Shown: in pieces, positions 8,076 through 14,912 of the stretch
How positions within the stretch are numbered: the stretch's first letter is position 1
Layout: every line of letters begins with the position of its first letter
Notes under the pieces: model-generated
Told to the model about the DNA's origin: nothing
Databases searched by the model: none
The model's input: the letters and a program-made list of their open reading frames with translations, nothing else
Translations under genes and position numbers: made by a program
Assembly (NCBI GenBank): GCA_934661005.1
Contig: CAKUIK010000044.1
Location: 1-18,060, forward strand
Length of the DNA: 18,060 nt
Reading direction: 5' to 3'
From: an uncultured Slackia sp.
GTDB lineage: Bacteria > Actinomycetota > Coriobacteriia > Coriobacteriales > Eggerthellaceae

Positions 8076-8141
8076 ACTATATCAGGTCACAGGTTCATTG
8101 GCGTCGCTTTGCCAAAATGGAATCAAATTGTCATTAATGAC
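8076..8141 (-). promoter_or_regulatory. degV upstream control region: -10 box and two dyads
   Basis: Minus-strand TATAGT (8076-8081) about 57 nt before the degV ATG is a plausible -10 box, without a clear -35. Upstream lie an inverted repeat TTGGC-N8-GCCAA (8098-8115) and the perfect 12-bp palindrome GTCATTAATGAC (8130-8141). Both are placed where a regulator bound upstream of the promoter would sit. No cognate regulator is encoded in the window. Confidence 0.35.
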
Positions 8142-8170
8142 GAGAGGCAACACGCCGAGCAACTCCCGCA

Positions 8171-8209
8171 TAAAAACGCGGCATTGGACTCCTATGGGCC
8201 CAATGCCGC
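8171..8209 (-). terminator. Rho-independent terminator after nicotinate phosphoribosyltransferase
   Basis: Perfect 10-bp stem, arms GCGGCATTGG (8178-8187) and CCAATGCCGC (8200-8209), with a 12-nt loop; on the minus strand it is followed by GTTTTTATG. It lies about 35 nt after the stop codon of the gene at 8244-9746 and isolates it from degV. Confidence 0.92.
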
Positions 8210-8243
8210 AAATGCAACGCGTTATCGAAGCAAAAGAGCGCCG

Positions 8244-9746
8244 CTACCAACCGATTTTTTGCCCACGCAGCTCAGCGACAAGAGATGCACGGCGATGCCA
8301 CATGCCTTCTTCCAGGCCGACTGGATAGGTATGGGGATTCAACAGGCGCTTTTGCGATTCGTCGAGCTTTCCGAGGGCTTCCTTGGCGCGCGCCTGGGCA
8401 GCCATGGCACTGCGCTCTTCCACAGAGAGCACCGAATGCCCCTCGCGAGAAAGCGGACGAAGCAGCGTCTCGCTCGCAAGACCAGAAAGTGATTTCTGGC
8501 GAAGCAAGTCGGCGGGATCGATGATTTTATCCTCAGCATTCACGGGCTCGTTCACGTCGAAGACCATGTCACCAGCAATGCGTCCGTCTTCAAAGAAGAA
8601 GCGGCGTACGTCAAGAACGCCTGGCAACGTGAGCTTGCTCGACATCTCGGTCACTTTAAGGCGAGCCTTCCAAGCGGATTCGCCCCGCGATTTCGTGGCC
8701 GAGAGCTTATACACGCCACCGAGGGCGGGTTGATCGTAAGCCGTGGCAAGCTTTGTGCCAACGCCCCAGCTCATGACGTTCGCGCCCTGCTCGCGAATGG
8801 ACTCGATCGTGTATTCGTCCAAGTCGTTCGAAAGCACGATGCCGCAATCGACAAGACCCGCAGCATCGAGTTGCTCGCGGGCGTAGCGCGAAAGCCACGC
8901 GAGGTCCCCAGAGTCAATGCGAATGCCGGCAAGTTTTTCCCCGCGCTCACGCATCTCAAGGCCAACGATAATAGCGTTTTCAATACCTTTTTTCACGTTG
9001 TAGGTATCGACGAGCAAGACACAGTTCGTGGGGAAACTCTTCGCGTAAGCCCTGAAAGCCTCGAGTTCGCTATCGAACGACATGACCCACGAATGGGAAT
9101 GCGTGCCAGACACGGGAATATCGTACAGCTTGCCCGCAAGCACATTTGAGGTCGAGGCGCAGCCGCCGACAATGGCAGCGCGGCTCGCCCACAACGAACC
9201 CCCTGCGCCCTGCGCGCGGCGCAGGCCGAATTCCGCAACGGGGGTTTTCGCGGCAAGACACACGCGCGCGGCCTTCGTCGCGATAAGCGTTTGAAAATTC
9301 ACGCAGTTCAGAAGCGCGGTTTCAAGCAATTGGCACTCAAGAATGGGGCCCATTACGCGAACAATAGGCTCCATTGGGAAAATAACCTCGCCCTCGCGTA
9401 CCGCATCGATATCAACGGAAAGCGTGAGGTTACGCAAGTAGGCAAGGAATTCAGCCTTGAAGAGTCTGCCGCCGCCAGGAGCGTTCAAGCCCGCCAGATA
9501 CTCGATATCGGATTCGGTGAATTCAAACCCATCGATCATTTCGGCAAGCTGGGACATGCCGCAGGCGATAGCAAAACCTCCCTTAAAAGGAGCATCACGG
9601 AAGAAAACCGTAAAACATGCCTGTTCGTCAAGCTTACCATTTTCCCAATAGCCTTGCGCCATAGTGAGCTGGTACAAATCGGTCAGCAGCCCATACGCCA
9701 AGCGCGGCGTTCCGTTTTCGACGATTGGCTCATCGAGGTTTTTCAT
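8244..9746 (-). CDS. pncB: Nicotinate phosphoribosyltransferase
   Basis: Joins nicotinate and PRPP to give nicotinate mononucleotide, the entry point of the NAD salvage (Preiss-Handler) pathway. 500 residues, matching the longer bacterial NAPRT type. Visible: the N-terminal signature GLLTDLYQLTMAQGYW (19-34), EFGLRRAQG (172-180), SGTHSHSWVMSF (213-224) containing the likely catalytic His, LLVDTYN (244-250) and RIDSGDL (276-282), a phosphoribosyl-site segment. ATG at 9746 has AAAGGAG 8 nt upstream. It follows ricT by only 54 nt, and that gap is largely filled by a strong terminator hairpin, so its promoter is not obvious: it must lie within ricT, overlap the hairpin, or expression depends on read-through. 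It ends at its own strong terminator. Confidence 0.95.
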   Translation of the reverse strand: MKNLDEPIVENGTPRLAYGLLTDLYQLTMAQGYWENGKLDEQACFTVFFRDAPFKGGFAIACGMSQLAEMIDGFEFTESDIEYLAGLNAPGGGRLFKAEFLAYLRNLTLSVDIDAVREGEVIFPMEPIVRVMGPILECQLLETALLNCVNFQTLIATKAARVCLAAKTPVAEFGLRRAQGAGGSLWASRAAIVGGCASTSNVLAGKLYDIPVSGTHSHSWVMSFDSELEAFRAYAKSFPTNCVLLVDTYNVKKGIENAIIVGLEMRERGEKLAGIRIDSGDLAWLSRYAREQLDAAGLVDCGIVLSNDLDEYTIESIREQGANVMSWGVGTKLATAYDQPALGGVYKLSATKSRGESAWKARLKVTEMSSKLTLPGVLDVRRFFFEDGRIAGDMVFDVNEPVNAEDKIIDPADLLRQKSLSGLASETLLRPLSREGHSVLSVEERSAMAAQARAKEALGKLDESQKRLLNPHTYPVGLEEGMWHRRASLVAELRGQKIGW

Positions 9747-9761
9747 CTTGATACTCCTTTC

Positions 9762-9797
9762 AAAAAAGGGACAGGCGACTATCCCCTGTCCCTTTTT
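9762..9797 (-). terminator. Rho-independent terminator between ricT and pncB
   Basis: Minus-strand AAAAAGGGACAGG (left), 9-nt loop, CCTGTCCCTTTTTT (right): a stem of at least 12 bp including A-T pairs, ending in a run of six T. The arms are symmetric enough (A run before, T run after) to act on either strand, though no plus-strand gene approaches. It begins only a few nt past the ricT stop, and its T run ends about 15 nt before the pncB ATG. Confidence 0.92.
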
Positions 9798-9800
9798 GGG

Positions 9801-11243
9801 TTATTGGGCCTGATTTTGGCCTTCGCCGCCCTGCGCTTTGTGCGAACGACGACGAGAACGCCTATGCGTCGAGGCTTCGGGTGTTTGCGACTGCTGCGCG
9901 CCCTGAGCCTTCGTCTGAGAAAGGCCCGAGGAGCGCTGGCCCGGTCGACGCTGCTGCTTCGGCTTGTCTTGCTTTGGCGCGGCGCTGCGGTTTTTCTGCT
10001 GCTGCGGCTTGTCGGGCAAACGTTTCGGCTGGGTATTCTGGGAAGCCTGGCCGTCGCGACGCTTCATGCCCTGCGCAGTTTGGGAGCTGCGGCGCTTCAC
10101 GCGGCCTTGGCTGCGCTTTTGCTGGTCCTCGCTACCTGCAGCTTCACCGCGAGAACGCTGCTTGCGCTGCGAATCGGGCTTCTCTTCAACGGGAGTTTGC
10201 GAGGAAGCGCCGCGCGAACGACGGCGACGGCGCGAAGAGCGGCTCTGCTCCTCATCCGCCTCGGCCTTGCGGGACTTACGAGAGCTCTCGTTGTGGCGCG
10301 CCACGGGCGCTTCGGCGAGCTTGTCGGTACCCGTGAAAATAGAGCGGTCGACGATTTCGGCAACCTGCATACTCGGATTCGCAGCGTTGATTGCCGCCTC
10401 AAGCACGTCGGCAGAAACAGAGTTCGGTTTGCCCGATTTCTTGTCGACGCCCATCTCGGCAACAGGAACGCGCACGCGTTTATCCTCAACTTGCAACGTG
10501 ACCGTTTCACGCGGGACATTGATCTCGACGACCTTCGCTTCACCGCCCGGTACCTTCACCATAGACCCCTGCTTGGGGCAATGGCACTTGAATTCCTTGT
10601 AGGTGTCGGATTCATAGCGAAGGCAGCACATAAGACGACCGCATAAGCCAGAAATCTTTTGAGGGTTCAACGAAAGATCCTGGTCTTTCGCCATGCGAAT
10701 AGACACGGGGTTGAATTGGCCGCCCAAGCGCGCGCAGCACAGCTCTTGCCCGCAATGACCGAAACCGCCCACGATGCGCGCCTCGTCACGCACGCCAATC
10801 TGGCGCATGTCGATGCGAACGTGGAATTTCGACGCGAGCGCGCGCACGAGCTCGCGGAAGTCGATACGTTCATCGGCCTCAAAGTAGAAAATCGCTTTAT
10901 CGCCATCGAAAAGGAACTCGACGGTCACGGGGTGCATGTCGAGCTTATACTGCTCGACCATTTCCTTGAAAACGGGCAAAGCCTCTTCGGCCTGCGCCTG
11001 AAGATTTGCCCACTTCGCAGAATCCTCGGACGTGGCCTTGCGCATCACGGGCTTCAAGGGGCTTTTAAGCTTGGCAATAGCCTCTTCAGAAACCTCTTTC
11101 AGGTTTTCATCGGCCACGCCGTATTCCAAGCCGCGTTCCGTTTTCACGATGAGCGCGTCACCAGCGGAAAAATCGACGCCGTTGGGGTCGAACCACAGCA
11201 CCCTCGGATTATAGGTAAGCCTGACGGCAGCGACGTTAGGCAT
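9801..11243 (-). CDS. ricT: RicT/YaaT-like PSP1-domain protein with long basic tail
   Basis: RicT is a PSP1-domain protein; in Bacillus it works with RicA and RicF in an Fe-S-bearing complex that assists RNase Y-dependent mRNA processing. The core here (about 1-300) has the family Cys signatures GFGHCGQELCCARL (C164, C169, C170), SGLCGRLMCCLRYES (C201, C206, C207) and KCHCPKQG (C220, C222), plus GLEYGVA near 38-44. Residues about 315-480 form a low-complexity tail rich in Arg, Lys, Gln and Ser (RSSRRRRRSRG, KPQQQKN, RRSRRRSHK), probably disordered and nucleic-acid binding; total 480 residues against about 275 for B. subtilis RicT. ATG at 11243 overlaps the holB stop by 8 nt (ATGCCTAA). Following tmk and holB matches the tmk-holB-yaaT order known from Firmicutes. 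RicA/RicF are not in the window. Confidence 0.9.
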   Translation of the reverse strand: MPNVAAVRLTYNPRVLWFDPNGVDFSAGDALIVKTERGLEYGVADENLKEVSEEAIAKLKSPLKPVMRKATSEDSAKWANLQAQAEEALPVFKEMVEQYKLDMHPVTVEFLFDGDKAIFYFEADERIDFRELVRALASKFHVRIDMRQIGVRDEARIVGGFGHCGQELCCARLGGQFNPVSIRMAKDQDLSLNPQKISGLCGRLMCCLRYESDTYKEFKCHCPKQGSMVKVPGGEAKVVEINVPRETVTLQVEDKRVRVPVAEMGVDKKSGKPNSVSADVLEAAINAANPSMQVAEIVDRSIFTGTDKLAEAPVARHNESSRKSRKAEADEEQSRSSRRRRRSRGASSQTPVEEKPDSQRKQRSRGEAAGSEDQQKRSQGRVKRRSSQTAQGMKRRDGQASQNTQPKRLPDKPQQQKNRSAAPKQDKPKQQRRPGQRSSGLSQTKAQGAQQSQTPEASTHRRSRRRSHKAQGGEGQNQAQ

Positions 11244-12366
11244 AGAGAACCTCTCTTATCTCGAAAAGCATCGATTCGATGCTCACTTGCGGAGAAACAT
11301 TATACGAAATGGCGTCTTCGCAGGCGGCCACACACGACTGTGCACGCGTGGCACGTTCAAGCGTGGTGCGGGAGGCAGCGTCGCGAATTGAGGCAGCCAC
11401 ATCGACGTTGACGATAAGCGAATCATCGCCTGCGCAGCATACTCCCACGTCGCGAAGCCATGCACGAGTTATAGCACACATTTGGCGCAACAATTCCATG
11501 GACGCGGCGCTCATAGCGCGCTTTTGGCGGGCTTCCAGTTGTTTAAGCGCCGAAGCCTGCAAAAACTCAGCTTTTTCCTCTAAATCGCGCTCTTGCTCCC
11601 GACGAACTTCATCGAGCGGCGTTTTGGAGGCAAGCACCAAATCACGCGCATATTCAAGGATGTCAAGATCGTCGGCGCGAAGAAGGGAACTCATCGCCCC
11701 CATGATTTTCGCGCGGAACACGCCCCGCTCTTTAGAGCGTAAAAACTGCGCGGCTTTGGTGATGGAGCCGCCCACTGCCTGAATGGCGATTGTCGCCTCG
11801 GGAAGCGTGCAGCCCGTATTCTGGGCCAAAATGCCCGCGGCCTCACTCGCAGGAATATGGCGGAAGGGCACAACTTGGCAACGCGAGACAATGGTGGGAA
11901 GCACTGCCTCGCGAGTGCGACCAAGCAGAATAATCGTAACGTCATCGGGCGGCTCTTCGAGTGTTTTCAAAAACGCATTCGCCGCCGATGTGCCCAATGA
12001 ATCGACTCGGTCGAGGATATACACTTTATGTTTGCCGGCAAGCGGCGCAAGCTGAGAGTCGGCGACGAGCTCACGAACCTGTTCGACGACATAGCCCTGC
12101 GCGCCCTCGGGCGCGAGGTAATGCACGTCGGGGTGCGCCTTTCGGTCGATGCGGCGACAGGTATCGGCCGCGCACGACTCGCACGAAGCGCACGGGTCGC
12201 CCTCACACACGATAGCTTTCGCAAGCGCAAACGCCGCCGCGGTCTTATTCGAACCGGCAGGTCCCGTGAACAAATAAGCATGGCTTACCCGGTCGCCCCT
12301 CACGCAAGCACGCAAGAATTCGCGTACTTTAGGCTGGCCAAAAATCCCATCGAAAACGTCGGACAT
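11236..12366 (-). CDS. holB: DNA polymerase III delta prime subunit
   Basis: Clamp-loader subunit of the replicative polymerase, an AAA+ protein that helps open the beta sliding clamp. 376 residues. Visible: IFGQPKVREFL (8-18), a Walker-A-like GPAGSNKT (35-42) that keeps Lys-Thr but has Ser-Asn where Val-Gly is common, a Cys cluster (C54, C59, C62, C65, C70) in the usual zinc-module position before HPD, the Walker-B-like region VYILDRVDSL, ANAFLKTLEEPP, and the SRC motif (161-163) that supplies the arginine finger. ATG at 12366 shares one base with the tmk stop (TAATG) and the gene overlaps ricT by 8 nt. A dnaX-encoded tau/gamma paralogue was considered, but the short length and the tmk neighbour support delta prime. 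Confidence 0.94.
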   Translation of the reverse strand: MSDVFDGIFGQPKVREFLRACVRGDRVSHAYLFTGPAGSNKTAAAFALAKAIVCEGDPCASCESCAADTCRRIDRKAHPDVHYLAPEGAQGYVVEQVRELVADSQLAPLAGKHKVYILDRVDSLGTSAANAFLKTLEEPPDDVTIILLGRTREAVLPTIVSRCQVVPFRHIPASEAAGILAQNTGCTLPEATIAIQAVGGSITKAAQFLRSKERGVFRAKIMGAMSSLLRADDLDILEYARDLVLASKTPLDEVRREQERDLEEKAEFLQASALKQLEARQKRAMSAASMELLRQMCAITRAWLRDVGVCCAGDDSLIVNVDVAASIRDAASRTTLERATRAQSCVAACEDAISYNVSPQVSIESMLFEIREVLYA

Positions 12367-13136
12367 TACTCTTCCCCGGTTTCCGGACCAGAAACTGCCA
12401 CAGCGAAAGTCGCCTTGCCCGCATGAGGTTTTTTAATATCGAGCGGAGCGAAATGCGCGCACGATTCATCGGCAAGCAATTCGCTCATAAACGGGAAGAT
12501 GTCAACGAGCTCAGCGAAAACAGATTGAGATGTTTTCGATTTCTTGTCGGCAGAATACACTGTGCGAATGCGATTTGGTTCTTCGGCGGCGATTTGTGCA
12601 AACGCGTCGCGCACGCGCTCATGAAATTCAACGCCTGCAGATTCAAGGCGGTCGGCACCATCGTTCTTCGTCGCACGCACAAGGCCATCTTTCGTCGACG
12701 GCGGAACGAGCAAGATGGTTCTATCGGGAACAACCCCCTGGCAAGCGAACAAGTTTGCGCGGCGAACGAAATCGGCATCGAGGCCGCGACCGTACGCCTG
12801 ATACGCTGTCGTGGAATCGAAGAAGCGATCGCACAGCACCACTGCCCCACGCTCAAGCGCGGGCTTAATAACTTCTTCCACGATTTGCGCTCGAGCGGCC
12901 TCGTACACGAGCAGCTCACACGCATCGCACATCGCAGAATTGCCGGGGTCGAGCACGATGCCACGCAGCTTATCGCCGATGGCGGTTCCTCCAGGCTCGC
13001 GCAGGCGCACCACTTCGTATCCCCGGTTCTCAAGCGTTTCGGCCAAAAAGCGAATATGGGTCGTTTTACCCGCGCCTTCGCCGCCTTCGAACGAAACAAA
13101 GACGCCGCGAGCCTGCTCGGGCTTAGTCGAGGTCAT
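12366..13136 (-). CDS. tmk: Thymidylate kinase (dTMP kinase)
   Basis: Phosphorylates dTMP to dTDP for DNA synthesis. P-loop FEGGEGAGKTT (16-26), REPGGT (46-51), DRFFDSTTAYQ (103-113) and the LID-region RLESAGVEFHERV (163-175) are all family hallmarks. 256 residues against the usual ~205-215: the extra length is a C-terminal extension of roughly 40 residues (from about 215) that I do not recognise. ATG at 13136 has GAAGGGAAG about 8 nt upstream. It overlaps the fumarase beta gene by 14 nt and touches holB by one base, so it sits in the middle of a tightly coupled run. Confidence 0.95.
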   Translation of the reverse strand: MTSTKPEQARGVFVSFEGGEGAGKTTHIRFLAETLENRGYEVVRLREPGGTAIGDKLRGIVLDPGNSAMCDACELLVYEAARAQIVEEVIKPALERGAVVLCDRFFDSTTAYQAYGRGLDADFVRRANLFACQGVVPDRTILLVPPSTKDGLVRATKNDGADRLESAGVEFHERVRDAFAQIAAEEPNRIRTVYSADKKSKTSQSVFAELVDIFPFMSELLADESCAHFAPLDIKKPHAGKATFAVAVSGPETGEE

Positions 13137-13671
13137 AAATACAACTTCCCTTCACATCAACGCCCACGAACACGGGGAAATCGCGCACGACGATGCGGCG
13201 CAAAGCTTCAGTACCCAAATCGCCATATGCAACAACTTCACCAGATTCGACGCGCTGAGCCAAAAGAGCCGCGGCACCGCCCGTCGCAACAAAATAGACC
13301 GAGCCGGTTTCGACGCACGCGTCGATAACGGCCTGGCTGCGCACACCTTTTCCCACCGTGGCAGCAATGCCTGCCCGATGCAACTCAGGCGCAGCGAAAT
13401 CCATGCGAGAAGCCGTGGTGGGACCAACCGCGCCGAAAGGACGTCCGGCGGCAGGCGGTGTGGGGCCGGCGTAGAAAATCGTCGCGCCCGTCAAGTCGTA
13501 AGGAAGCTCGCCATGCTCGCGAAGCTCATCAATCAAGCGCATATGCCCTGCATCGCGTAGCGTATACATAACGCCCGAAAGCGTGCAGGCATCGCCCGCA
13601 CGAAGGCCCGCGAGAGCCTCGCGTGAGAGCGGCAACTCCAAAGCGCGGGAAGAAATCATCGAATCGGCCAT
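13123..13671 (-). CDS. fumB: Class I fumarate hydratase, beta subunit (fumarase / tartrate dehydratase type)
   Basis: Small subunit of the two-subunit, oxygen-sensitive Fe-S hydro-lyase that interconverts malate and fumarate. 182 residues, normal for a stand-alone beta chain. Family segments: LSGVMYTLRDAGH (31-43), FYAGPTPP (66-73), GAVGPTTASRMD (80-91), VGKGVRSQAV (106-115), YFVATGGAAALLA and the C-terminal VFVGVDVKGSCIYD. ATG at 13671 lies 2 nt after the alpha stop codon; it overlaps tmk by 14 nt at its end. L(+)-tartrate dehydratase has the same architecture and cannot be excluded by sequence alone, but fumarase is more likely in an anaerobic actinobacterium. The symbol is by analogy with two-subunit fumarases, not E. 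coli FumB. Confidence 0.88.
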   Translation of the reverse strand: MADSMISSRALELPLSREALAGLRAGDACTLSGVMYTLRDAGHMRLIDELREHGELPYDLTGATIFYAGPTPPAAGRPFGAVGPTTASRMDFAAPELHRAGIAATVGKGVRSQAVIDACVETGSVYFVATGGAAALLAQRVESGEVVAYGDLGTEALRRIVVRDFPVFVGVDVKGSCIYDLD

Positions 13672-13673
13672 GC

Positions 13674-14573
13674 CTAATCCCCCACTTCCACATCGATGCG
13701 CTCAAATGAGCCCGTGCTCTCATCGAATTCAAAGCTGGCGCGGCGCATGGCAGAGCACCCCATGTTAATCGCGAGCGGCAAGGCCGCGATATGGCACGGC
13801 GCTGTTTTCACATGCACGGCAAGCGCGAGCGTTTTACCACCAAGAGCACCTGGGCCCATGCCGGTCGCATTCACCATATCGAGCAGTTCCGCCTCAAACG
13901 CGGCGGTGCGCTCGTCTTTCGCCGAAGAGCCGACGGGGCGCAAGAGCGCCGATTTCGCCATGCCAGCCACTTTATCGAACGTGCCGCCAATGCCGATGCC
14001 AATCACGAGCGGAGGACACGCGTTGGCCGCTTTATGACGAACGCAATCCATGACTTCGTTGAGAATGCCCTGCTTGCCAGCGCCTGGCGGCAGCATAACC
14101 ACGCGCGATGCGTTATCGGAGCCGCCACCTTTCAGCAGCACATGCAACCTGCATCCAAGCTTCTCGGTGAAATGGACATCGGTGAAAGCGGGGGTGTTGT
14201 CGCCGGTGTTCGATCGATCGAAGAACGCATCACGCACAACGCTCTTGCGCAGGAGCGCATCGGTATATGCCCGAGCAACCGCATCATCGGTCTCGGCAAA
14301 AACATCGCCAGGCACCAGCACGTCGGGACCTGCCTCGAGGCACACCCAACACGTACCGGTGTCTTGGCAAATCGGAACGCTGTCGCGTTCAGCGATTTCC
14401 GCGTTTTCGAGAAGCTGGTCTAAAACGAGCGCGCCGCGAGTTTCGCCTTCGGCCTTGCGAGCTTCGACAAGCGAGCGCTTTACATCACATGGAAGCACGC
14501 ATGCGATATTCGGAATGGCCTCATACACGGCTTTCGCCACGGCCTGTTTAGTAATGAGTTTCATAGTATTCAT
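13674..14573 (-). CDS. fumA: Class I fumarate hydratase, alpha subunit (Fe-S)
   Basis: Large subunit of the class I hydro-lyase, carrying the labile [4Fe-4S] cluster that binds and activates the substrate. 299 residues from the chosen start. The three cluster cysteines are visible: C69 in VPICQDTGT, C186 in KAANACPPLVIGIGIGG and C273 in INMGCSAMRR. Other conserved parts: DRSNTGDNTPAF (119-130), LKGGGSDNASR (147-157) and LPPGAGKQGI. The start is taken as ATG 14573 (MNTMKLITKQ); ATG 14564 is also possible. Neither has a recognisable ribosome site, and a TATACT box lies only 7 nt before 14573, so the message may be leaderless or begin with a structured leader. First gene of the fumarase-tmk-holB-ricT run. 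Tartrate dehydratase alpha is the alternative identity. Confidence 0.9.
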   Translation of the reverse strand: MNTMKLITKQAVAKAVYEAIPNIACVLPCDVKRSLVEARKAEGETRGALVLDQLLENAEIAERDSVPICQDTGTCWVCLEAGPDVLVPGDVFAETDDAVARAYTDALLRKSVVRDAFFDRSNTGDNTPAFTDVHFTEKLGCRLHVLLKGGGSDNASRVVMLPPGAGKQGILNEVMDCVRHKAANACPPLVIGIGIGGTFDKVAGMAKSALLRPVGSSAKDERTAAFEAELLDMVNATGMGPGALGGKTLALAVHVKTAPCHIAALPLAINMGCSAMRRASFEFDESTGSFERIDVEVGD

Positions 14574-14582
14574 AAAGACAAG

Positions 14583-14627
14583 TATAGCCCGCACCCGTCA
14601 AATAAACCTCGACGAATACGGGCTATA
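14583..14627 (-). promoter_or_regulatory. Inverted repeat directly upstream of fumarase alpha
   Basis: Perfect 9-bp arms TATAGCCCG (14583-14591) and CGGGCTATA (14619-14627) with an inner CGTC/GACG helix, forming a two-level hairpin of about 45 nt that ends about 10 nt before the fumarase alpha ATG. On the minus strand the 3' arm contains TATACT and is followed by CTTGTCTTT-ATG. It may be an operator, a leader hairpin, or a terminator for transcripts arriving from upstream; the sequence does not settle which. Confidence 0.5.
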
Positions 14628-14671
14628 TAAGATGCGCGAAAATGCCAGACATTTCACAAGCTATCGTCCCA

Positions 14672-14814
14672 CGCCGCTTGGGCGTCGATTCGCCCTTGGC
14701 CACGTCGGGCTACCGCTCGCTTCGCTCACTATGCGCCCGCCTGGCGGCGTTTAGTTTTAGGAATAATAAAGAGTGAACGCCGACGGCCATAGGCGAACCG
14801 ACGCCCAAGCGGCG
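14672..14814 (+). repeat. Long-armed palindromic repeat element, copy 1
   Basis: Outer arms of 23 nt (14672-14694 and 14792-14814) are inverted repeats with a single mismatch, enclosing 97 nt. The interior carries GGGCTACCGCTCGC, ACTATGCG, GGCGGCGTTTAG and GAGTGAACGCCGACGGC, all of which recur in copy 2 on the opposite strand. The arm sequence (CGCCGCTTGGGCGTCG...) is different from the arms of copy 2 although each pair is self-complementary. No flanking target duplication is visible. Could be a dispersed intergenic repeat, a MITE-like remnant or a structured RNA. Confidence 0.75.
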
Positions 14815-14824
14815 CAGAAACACA

Positions 14825-14855
14825 ACAGCTGTCGCATCGCCGAGGCGACAGCTGT
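14825..14855 (-). terminator. Strong hairpin between the two repeat elements, possible terminator
   Basis: Perfect 11-bp stem, ACAGCTGTCGC (14825-14835) and GCGACAGCTGT (14845-14855), 9-nt loop. On the minus strand it is followed by TGTGTTTCTG, a mediocre U-rich tail, so it could end transcripts leaving nanE 210 nt upstream. Next to it lies the perfect palindrome AAGTCTAGACTT (14856-14867). Confidence 0.5.
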
Positions 14856-14912
14856 AAGTCTAGACTTGAGTGGAGCGGAAACGTACGCGTTCAATGCAGA
14901 GCGAACAATGAA

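Noticed and set aside
9840..10200. Tandem repeat or CRISPR-like array in the ricT 3' end
   Set aside because: The apparent repetitiveness comes from Arg/Ser/Gln-rich codons of the tail; there are no regular repeat units or spacers.
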